From assembly GCA_030268105.1 (NCBI GenBank), contig BSDZ01000094.1:2693501-2757500 (forward strand): a stretch of 64,000 nt of DNA. Direction: 5' to 3'. The translations under genes and the position numbers were made by a program. Positions 50,903 through 64,000 of this stretch are shown piece by piece; positions within the stretch are counted from its first letter, which is position 1, and each line of letters starts with the position of its first letter. The DNA comes from Volvox africanus. Its lineage: Eukaryota > Chlorophyta > Chlorophyceae > Chlamydomonadales > Volvocaceae. The notes under the pieces are model-generated. The model was not told where the DNA came from, made no database searches, and was given only the letters and a program-made list of their open reading frames with translations.

Positions 50903-50986
50903 AGTCATATCCTCCTGATAAGCAAAGGCCCGATCGGAAGATGAACATACACGGTCCATCCCTGACACTACCCGTAGACACCCCAA
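50903..50986. repeat. Dispersed repeat, copy 2
   Basis: Partner of 49018-49106. A more diverged relative appears at 43656-43726 (gatcggaag ... gccgtagatacgcccc) just before the hexanucleotide array. Confidence 0.8.
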
Positions 50987-53900
50987 CTTGTGTCTCTGTC
51001 TTTGGAAAGAACACGGGCTGCGTTAGCTCCTATATCAGAACAGGATCTGCGATGATCGGCTGACTGAGATGAAGCTGGCCGTCCGAGGGTGTGGTCCAGG
51101 ACGACATACTGTTTGCTTTTGTAAACTAAAATAACTATAAATGTATACTTCAAAGCAGTAAACGGTAATAACTGGGTTTTCTACGCACGAGATGAGAAAA
51201 GGAACATAATTACCCTAGTACGAACTAGATGGGTCAATATTGTTAAAAGAGTCACTGGGATGCCCCGATGCAGCCCAGCGAGGTAGGGTGCATGATACGG
51301 TCAGTTATGGTCATGGTCATGGTCATGGTCAGTTATCGGACAGCAGCCTGACAAACTGGGCCAAACCCGGGGCAGTCTGCGGGCTGACCCAGGATCGCCC
51401 CTTGATCCTTGTTGCTCATCGTCGCTCAGATGGCGCGAGTCGTTGGTGGTGGTGGTTTGAAGTATCCCATCATGATTATGTCGCATAATGAATACACACA
51501 CATACACACACACATACACACACATACACACAAGTGGAAGTCCTCTTATGAATGGGTGTCTTGATTTGCGAAATGCTCCAGCCTGTTGAACATGAGCGCA
51601 GCATGTCGTTGCAACGCAGGTAAGCTTATGTGCCGTATAGCCTGTGGCCAAAATCACATCGCTCCGCGAATCAACCTCCTTTCAACCATCCGAATTTCGC
51701 ATGCCTAACACTAATCCCTGTACATACGTTGTGAAAACCGTACATGTAATAGATACTCTGCGAGCGGGACGCTTGGACGCCGCACCAAAACGCGAAACCC
51801 TGCGCACGCATTCAACACATTGGCCGATGTAAAGTGATCACCACTTTGGCGCCCTGCATGACGGACGCAGAGTGGACCTGGATCCCAGACGGTGTCTCTA
51901 CCTCCCCCTTTCCTGACGGCATGTCCCACCATACCACTCAGACGCCAACGCACTTTCGTTTCGAAGCTGTCGAGCGGTCATATCATATCAAATCACGTCA
52001 TGTTATCATGCGGGCGCGCCCTCCAATCCCACACACCGGGGAGGTGCATCCGCGTTTCAGTCCAAATGACTCAAAACAGTCAAGTGCCCAAACCTGACTG
52101 CAATTTTATTCCATGAGCGATATCGCACCCAGCCACCCCAACTCCACATCTGGTCTTCGATTTACATAATACACTCCCTTCCCTCTCACACACACATGCA
52201 CACATATAAATACATATACCGTTGTTCAGTTGCTATAAACCCGCTGTCAGACTGTTGGAGCAGATCACATCCTACATGCCGAACAACGCAACCAGCGACC
52301 AACGACCTCGTGCGAACCACAACCAATAACCAACGGCCTGGACCCAGTTCCCCGGGCTGTTGCACCGTGCGGGTTCATCGGCTCCGCGGCCCCCCGGAGA
52401 GTTGATGGATGCATTCGTACGGCATTCACCTTTTTACGTTTATTCCATCGCTCGGGCGTTTCCCCCTGGACTCATGACAGCAATTTCACCGCTGCTTCGA
52501 TTCTACTCGAGTAGTACATCTTCATGGTATTTCCGGGTTTGTCCAACACCTCAACTGTGTAATCGCGTCCACGAGCACACGAACTTCAGTTAGCAAACCC
52601 TTGATGCCACACATCCTCATATGCCAGGTCCACGGTCGCATCGGGACAGCCGTATCGCTCATCGGCTCATCGGCTTGTCGGCGTTATCGCAGGACACACG
52701 AATTAGGCGGCGAAACAACGAATGTGAATGTAAAGCAGCTGGCAAGCGGGAGATGAGATCCGAGCCCCGCCCTGGCCACCCACCCTGCGGCACTCCCTCG
52801 CTTCGTTCTATCTACCAGCGTTAACGCCACCGCATCTCACTCCGCCTCCGGGCGCTGCGAGACCGCGTCCCTTGCGAATTCCGCAGCCTCGGTCGGCCAT
52901 CGGTACGTACCGACTGCGGTGGCGGTGGCGCTTGCCGCTCCAAGAGCCCCAGGGAGTCCAGTGCGCGGCCCAGGGTGCTACCATTGCCGCCCTGCCACAA
53001 CATGCCGCACCTGTAGGGCGTACGGCGAAAGAGGCATGGGAACGGAAGACGCGATAGACAGCACCGGGGCTGAGCCCGGTGTTAACAACTGCACCGGGTG
53101 GTCAGCGGTGGGATTCGCCACTGCAGTGTGGGCCGCCGGTGCTGCGTGTCCCTCGTCCACGTGGGCTGCAGCAGCGGACTCATGCTGTCCACGTATCCAC
53201 GTTCCCACAGGGCCTTCGGACCCCTTTTCAAAACCAAGCCCCCTTACGACACAGCATGCAGGTTCATGCAGGGTCATGGAACTCCACCACCCCGGACGGA
53301 TCCCGGAAACATTATTAACATCCGAAAAGCCTGTTCCTGGAACATTGCGGGCTCCAGAACCTTATGACTTGTTAGCTTAACACTGAGGGAGCTCATTGTA
53401 GGTTATATTGACAGCCTGATGATATACCATTTCTGTGCCTCGGAAATCGTTTTTGTAGGTTCCAGGCGACCCCGAGACGTTTCAGGGCCTACCCAGTTAG
53501 GGCATACCCGGGGATGCGTCATGAAAGGAACTTTGGGGGGCCCGGGATCCCCGGTACAAACAGCTACCTCCGTGAAGGACCCTGGCGCAATTACGTTTCT
53601 CCGGCCCTACCCGAATCCGCCCCTCTCGTCCACCCCCCGACCTCCCTTCAGCCAACCCCTTCTGCTGCCCGACACTCAACCCCGAGCTCCCGCAACACAC
53701 CCCTCCCTACATGGAGCACCCAAACACAGGAGCCCTGCACCCACTGGTGGCCCCTGCCGTTACAACCGATCCCTTACAAGTTGCCCCCCGTCCTCCGAGG
53801 CCCGCTCCCACAAACCAACGCACCGAATGTCCTGCGGGCCCCTTCCATGCTCCAAAGCGCCGGGGGCGGTCTCCGGCCGTAGCCCCAGTGCCCGGGACGC

Positions 53901-54204
53901 GCTGAGCCACACCGAGTCAAGCTGGTTTAATACCCAGGAGAACCTTGGCGACGGGAGGGGTAGGGGTAGGGGTGGCGGCTAAGACGGATGGGTAAGTGAC
54001 CGACCAGCGGGGATGAATGATTTCCCGTTAATGAGATCCGTCGGTCGGTTGAGAGTAAGGCGTGTCCCCTGGCAAGCCCAGTCTCACTTGCCACTGGCAG
54101 GTTACTGCCAGCTAAGAACACTGCGCCCCCCCCCGCCACCTCTCCCTCTCAACCTGCCCGCTCCGAAACCCTCGCTTCCACGCCCACTCCCATACACACA
54201 TCAC

Positions 54205-58638
<4,434 letters not shown>

Positions 58639-60324
58639 AGTAAGAACTTCACATTTCTGTCCATAAAGCCAGACAGACCCATCCTAAGGGTTCGACTTTC
58701 ATTATTATAATTTCAGGTGACGGGTGGCGAAGGTTGAAGCTCAGCGTCACACGCCCGTGCGTATAGTACGACACCGTTTGCGTCAAGTCGGTCTTCATTT
58801 CGCGTGTCGCACTGCCGATATGGCGATGAGCATCCGAAACCGAAACCCATCGTAACACTAAACCTAGTAAATATTGATGAATGAGACATGTTGGTCTTAG
58901 GTAACCGTCCCAAGCCTACGAGAACTGTAGTATGGATTAAGCGATCTGAAAACGGTACATACGATGGCGTAATCTAACAGTCACACCGACAGGCATTTTG
59001 TCTTAATTACAACTTTTAATTGCTTGTTTGGACTTTTTAGACCCCTTTTGACGCAGAAGTGCTACAGGGAAGGGAGGGAAGGGGCAACGGAGGGAAAGGG
59101 GAAGGGAGGGAGGGAGGGAGGGAGGGAAGGAGGGAAGGCAGAATGAAACATCTTAGGAACAAACGGCTGTCTCACAACTGCATTTACACGAAAGCAGTAA
59201 AGCACGAAAGCAGTATGTAAGTGCGAACCGAAACCTTTCAAACCTCCCAAACTGCACTCGCAACTTAAACGCAACACTGCAAAAGCGTCAACTGGAGTGG
59301 GAGGAAAACCGACCTAGTCTCCTTGGCGTTTGAGATACTGATAACCCCCTTTCCAACATGCCTACGGCTCAGCCACCTAAGCTGTTTCCTACATGTCCCG
59401 GAGGCCGTACATCACCTGCTCAGGCCGTCCGTTCCGGCACCCTGCCTGGCCGCACTCAGACACGCCGCATGCAGGGAACCCTCCCCTGGGAGGGATATCT
59501 GAAGAGAGGGAGGGTGGGAAGCAATGAACAGCCCAGAGTCAGGCCAGCTTGGATGTGGCATGAGCAAAGCGAGTTAGCCTTTAAGCTAGGTTATGTACGC
59601 CAGCCGTACAGCTTAACGTTTGATTTTCCTTGCGGTGCTCGGCACAGGAGGACCGCTAGGTGAAAGGAGCTCAGTTTATCGCAGCACCAGCCTCACGCGT
59701 CTCACGTTTTTTAGTTGAAGCTATAAACTGTTTGATCATGCCGGTCAATTTGTGTTGGGAGTGTCGCTGGTGCTAACGGTTGACTGCCCTTGGGTCGGTT
59801 AAAAGGAGCGCGGTTTATAATCCTGCGCTTAGCTTTGCTATGCTCGTGCCTGCTCGCGAGCTGTGTTTCAGGCCATGCCGGTGTAGCCGCGCCTAGCGTG
59901 TTTGGCTGCGCCTTGTGGAGTCGTGACACCTGTGCTTTAGCGCGTGCACACTTCGGCGCTCCGAGAGCTCAAGCTCCTGCAGTAGCGTAAGGCCCTTGGC
60001 GGTCGGTGATCGTCCATCAAGTTTTCGCTTTGGACGTCGTTTTCCAGCAATCCAGGGGAGCTATAGGACATAAATGCTAGCCATGAAACTTACAACAGCA
60101 GCAAAAACATCACGTTTAGAAACTTAAAACTCCCACCTAGGTGACTTCGAAACATAAAGCAGCGACGTTTGTCCACCTCTCCGTGCCGGATTTTTCCCCG
60201 CCCTTCCCCCCAACGTGCTGCATTTTGCCGTAGGGACATATCGGAGACCGCTGTTGCCACCGTTCCGAATGCTTGAGAGCTGTACAGCCCCGATAACGGT
60301 GGATGACTCTTAGCAGTGGCCACT
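58639..60324. other. Sulfotransferase 5' flank and intergenic DNA
   Basis: Holds a GGGA tract (59072-59135) and one member of a short repeat pair (58873-58920, partner 63883-63930). A plus frame at 59358-59663 (101 codons) has no recognisable feature and is not called. Confidence 0.5.
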
Positions 60325-61023
60325 TCACCGTGCCTGACTTCGCCTACACTCAATCCCCGGTCTGGTTTCAGTCGCTTCCCCGTTCCGCGACGGAGACACA
60401 ATGACTGTATCGCCAGCTGATACCCCTGGTTTGTCGGCCTTCAAAACTCTAACTTTTTCCTTTCGCCGATATATACACCACCAACCATTCCCTTCCCGGT
60501 GTACGACACTAGCATGACACATTTCGTTAGCGGCTGACCCTGTCCGCCAACTGCTCCCCCAAGAACCACACCAGAACAATTTAACTGGTTCAAAATCCCT
60601 CGCAAGTAGTTGTTGTCTTTGGAAGGGTAACAACATTTGGCGCCGAGAGAAAATCGTTCCGTAAAGGAAATCGACATTTAACTGTCCCAGGTCAAATTGG
60701 CGGCTGGCGGCTGTGTGGCTGTCAAGAGCAACCTTATCGTCAGTAGGAGACACAGCTGGAGATGTCTTTTCCGTAAGCGTTGGACGTGGTGCAGCCTTGA
60801 CATGGCCGTGCTGCTCATCTTTTACGAGTTTTTGACGTGTTCTCTGATTACCACCAGGAATGCCTTTACCATACAAAAACGATTTGATAAGAGCGACCAG
60901 TCTAGCTATCAAACCTGGAAATCTGGGCAGCTCACCCTGCGACTGCCGCCGGCAGCCCCAAACTCGCCCATTGTTCATATGTACACTAACAGAATATGCC
61001 TCGACTATTCTAGGACCTAGCAC
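60325..61023 (-). CDS. Hypothetical open frame, 232 codons, doubtful
   Basis: The longest frame on this stretch. It starts with ATG and has a mixed composition with basic segments, but no domain, signal peptide or splice context that I recognise. It lies about 430 bp beyond the stop of the DHHC gene on the same strand and could be intron, UTR or chance. Confidence 0.2.
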   Translation of the reverse strand: MLGPRIVEAYSVSVHMNNGRVWGCRRQSQGELPRFPGLIARLVALIKSFLYGKGIPGGNQRTRQKLVKDEQHGHVKAAPRPTLTEKTSPAVSPTDDKVALDSHTAASRQFDLGQLNVDFLYGTIFSRRQMLLPFQRQQLLARDFEPVKLFWCGSWGSSWRTGSAANEMCHASVVHREGNGWWCIYRRKEKVRVLKADKPGVSAGDTVIVSPSRNGEATETRPGIECRRSQAR

Positions 61024-61452
61024 TATCCTGTTTCGATTCCTAAAACACCCACGTCAGCCACACATCGTCTTCAGCTCATTCACGAATGTCGTCGAAAAGA
61101 TCCCGCCCACGGCGGTTGGAGGACATATTTTCCAATGCCCATGCTGTACATACACAATCAACCGATAATAGGATGAAAAACGCTGCCTCCCGTCGTACAC
61201 AGCGGAAGGCATAGAACCAAACTCGGCCCGTCATGCCGCGCTGCTGTCATCCCTATCCGTTCACGCCATACGGGATGCATCATCGCAGGACCTGCGCGTG
61301 TCCATTGACAACTCTGGCCTGTGCCGCCATCTCATTCCCCATCGCTATAACTACGCTTACCCTCCAAACTATAAATGTCCATACGCCCCTCATAGCACGC
61401 GCTTACAAATATGGCTCCATAATCACACATTACCAAGGTATGTACGCAGCCT

Positions 61453-63336
61453 TCACTCGGGGGTTATTGGCAGCTGGACGCGAGAGCCCGTCCCTGAGCC
61501 CCCTGGCGACTTGGACTTGGTCGGGTACAACAGACTTCGCGAGCCCGACCCGCCAGGCACTACTGGACCAGGCAAACCAGGCGCTGAGGTCAGTGGGGGC
61601 AACGATACGGCCCGCGCGAGTGGGAACGACGGCATGCCTGGCTCCGGCCCGGCGGCCTTAGGACTCAGGACGCATGGGGACGAAGACGGATGTCCCCCCA
61701 GGTGTCTCCCCGATGGCTGCGCCCCATCAACGCTACCTAGTCCTGCTGCCGGCCCGTTCGCCCCCCCCGGGGCCCCTCTAAGACTCACAGGGCGGCCATA
61801 AATTATTCCCGAGGGCCCCACCGCAGCGGAAGCAACTGGCACCATCCCAGAGTTACTGTACAGCTCCTTCGACATTTCCAACGCCGTGAATTCCTCCTGC
61901 ATGGGCGATGAAGATGCCATGTCGCCGCCAGGCGCACCCCCTTCCGATGCAGTGTTGCTGCACTCTGGCACACAGCCCCCCGGCCCACCAAAGGCCGGAC
62001 CGCCGCCAGCCCCTTTCAAGCCACGAAGCGCCGCAGCCTGCCGCAGGCTCGGCTGTTTGCACACCGTTTGCTCCGCCACCGCCCGCGCTACAAGTTCCTG
62101 AACGCTCCCGGCATCGATTGCCTTTCCTGAGACCCCCAGACCGTCCTTCCCATCGGACGAGTTGCTGTCCACGGAGCCACTCCCGACTCCTTTCAGCGCC
62201 GGCTTGCCGAGCGAGACTGGGGAGGTGGTGGGTGCCGTAGCGTCACCAGCAGTGCCATGGCCAGAATTGGCCTTGCCGCCCTTGGCCGCGTCATAAGACG
62301 CGTGGCTTCCGATTGGTTTTGATGTCCGCATGGCTGCGCAGGGGTTAAGTCCGACCCTGACTTTGCGTTTGGCAGTGGTGGTGTCAGCGACCTTGCTGGA
62401 GCGGCAGGCTTTGATGTTATTGCTGCTGCTCCTGGGTGGGGCTGCGAGTTTGGCATCACGCTGTGCGATTATGTAATCATAGGTCGTGAGGCCCTTGCTG
62501 ATGAGGACCATGTGGAAGAATAATAGCTCGCCCAACATTACCACCGCTGTCACGAGGAGCACCATGTAGATAGCCAGGGCTGCCTGCCAACCCCCATAAA
62601 CGACGCTTTTTCCATACTTGTCCGCCACCAGGCTCCGCATCTCGCTTTTCTCTGTGAAGCTGCGGATAAATAGCCACAGTCCCCACGCGAGCTGCAGCAC
62701 AAGCAAGCTGACCGTACTGCTTATTAACACGAAGAAATGCCAGTAGTTGCGCGCACCCACGCAGTTATTCAGCCATTTACAATGATGATCAAAACCCTCA
62801 ACGCAGCGGTCACATGCACGACAGTGCTTGCTGCTTCGCGCGACGCTCGCCTGAGAGAAGTGGAAGTATGCGGATTTCAGTGACAGATGGGACAGGTTCA
62901 CTTACAACACAGGCAAACGCACCTGGCATAAACCACAAAAGAATTCTCCGTCTGTCGCCCCTGTCAGGCCTGGGTCTGAAGGGTCCAAGTAACTGTGCCA
63001 GGAACAGGACACAGGTTAGGTTCGGCCAGACTGCAGTTATCTAAGAGAAAACAAATGTGCACTAGCACATACCTAGTATAAAGGTCCAACGAGATGATGG
63101 CCATAATTAGAACCGAATACAAAGCCACAAGAAACCAGCGAACGCCCGCGTCCTCCACGAAAGGCATGTAAAATGCGTAAACTCCACTGGCCAATGCAAA
63201 AAAGACGACCCATGACGCCAGCTGCAAAGGAAGGCAAGCTGTGAGTAGGTTGAAACCTTGAAATGCCCCGCCGCGCGACGGCACTATATCAGACCTGGTG
63301 GGGGTCCAGCGGCATCTGGAGGCCATGGCGGCGCAT
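61453..63336 (-). CDS. DHHC-type protein S-acyltransferase (palmitoyltransferase)
   Basis: Attaches palmitate to cysteines of target proteins at Golgi or plasma membrane. Exons: 63336-63295, 63221-63073, 62992-62923 and 62850-61453, summing to 1659 nt (552 residues) with all phases closing. Marks: [13 protein letters not shown] at the N-terminus (family HGWQxPLHPxQ), two helices in exon 2, CGLC (83-86), [22 protein letters not shown] with catalytic DHHC at residues 108-111, two further helices, and TTYDYI, a variant of the TTxE motif. Cys-rich domain complete, so probably active. The last about 330 residues are Gly/Ser/Pro/Ala-rich without domains. The ATG at 63336 is preferred over 63326, because the latter only works by reading through intron 1. 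Confidence 0.94.
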
Positions 63337-64000
63337 ATTTAAACCAGCAGATCCCACGTTAAAACAAAATAGCACCGTGTCTGCATACCGCTAGGATTGC
63401 AAGTGATAGCATTCGTCTGCTACATGTTATGACATAAAATAAATAACGAAGTGCATTATGCGGCTACAAATTACAAACTAAAAACTTCGCTTAGGACCAG
63501 AGGACCAGGTCTCCAGGAGGACTCCTACACCAGGCCAGAAAGGCCATTGACTTTGGGAAATAAATTTGTAAGCGATGCGGCTCCTGCTTCGTGATATTGT
63601 GTAATTGTCTTGACATATAACATGGAAGGCTGGACGCTGATAATCCGTACGCTCCATAACCAGCCAGCTCTCCGCCATCACCGCCTGCGTTTCACTGCTA
63701 CAAAATCCTTTAGAAGTCTTAAATATTTATTTTACTGCGTAACCTACTGGTGTGAAAGCTTGAACTCAATTATGCCAACCGACTAAGCCAACCACCACAG
63801 AGGCCGATTTATTGTGGAAATGTTTCGCGATACCCTGGCAGCTTTCAACCTTAGCATCAGCTGTGTGCATATATCTATATCGACGAGTGAAGCATGTTAG
63901 TCTTGGATATCCGTCCCAAGCCTACAACACAGCACAGGGCAAAGCGTCAACAGCCACAGTGTCGGCAACGATCACAAAGCTACCACTGGCCACCAACGGA
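63337..64000. other. DHHC gene 5' flank, no other gene seen
   Basis: Contains the second member of a short repeat pair (63883-63930) with catgttagtcttgg.ta.ccgtcccaagccta. Presumed promoter within 63340-63600; no firm element identified. Confidence 0.5.

Larger units (their letters stand above)
48651..54204. other. Intergenic; may include the 3' end of the sulfotransferase gene
   Basis: No confident gene. Contains two copies of a short dispersed repeat (listed separately), (CA)n at 51495-51532 and gtcatg repeats at 51309-51333. GC content rises from 52.6 kb on, and minus-strand exons completing the sulfotransferase should lie somewhere in about 52.8-54.1 kb, but I could not place them. Confidence 0.5.

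Overview
The window looks like nuclear DNA of a volvocine green alga (Volvox/Pleodorina type). The evidence is a gametolysin-type M11 metalloprotease gene with volvocine sequence habits, short exons separated by 300-700 bp introns with GTGAGT-type donors, a Ty1/copia element with a half-tRNA primer site, a polycystin-like channel, a membrane-anchored sulfotransferase and a DHHC palmitoyltransferase. Most long open frames besides these are microsatellite or intron artefacts. The species is inferred, not proven.

Layout. 1-3154 (minus): 5' part of a gametolysin gene, cut by the left edge. About 3.1-7.4 kb: its upstream region, then repeat-rich DNA. 7.47-8.84 and 14.47-14.91 kb: a mosaic of short, broken bacterial gene pieces (rpoC, phaZ, cysS, 16S rRNA 5' end and unidentified AT-rich pieces), best explained as nuclear-integrated DNA of a Rickettsiales-like endosymbiont. 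8838-14466: a complete copia retrotransposon with two LTRs that look identical and a 5-bp target duplication, inserted inside the cysS piece. 15.4-16.25 kb: a decayed second copy of the gametolysin upstream region plus exon 1.

18.7-21 kb (plus): a gene for a helical-repeat, mTERF-like protein with micro-exons. 24.17-27.89 kb (plus): a seven-exon ribosomal protein L11 methyltransferase (PrmA) gene whose exon phases all close. 28.4-29.3 kb: an intronless PAQR-type seven-helix receptor. About 32.6-33.0 kb: a degenerate possible FkbM-type methyltransferase piece. 34.18-34.53 kb: an inverted fragment of the copia leader. 37.6-48.65 kb (plus): a polycystin/TRP-type channel gene of at least 16 exons, whose introns hold a 45-bp minisatellite and a ~735-bp hexanucleotide array.

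54.2-58.6 kb (minus): a PAPS-dependent sulfotransferase with a membrane anchor. 61.45-63.34 kb (minus): a four-exon DHHC palmitoyltransferase with a long Gly/Ser/Pro-rich tail. The protease and sulfotransferase fit the sulfated, remodelled extracellular matrix of these algae, and the channel fits ciliary or plasma-membrane signalling. The genes are otherwise independent, with no sign of operon-like organisation. Exon coordinates come from splice consensus and reading-phase checks by eye; no alignment or database search was run.
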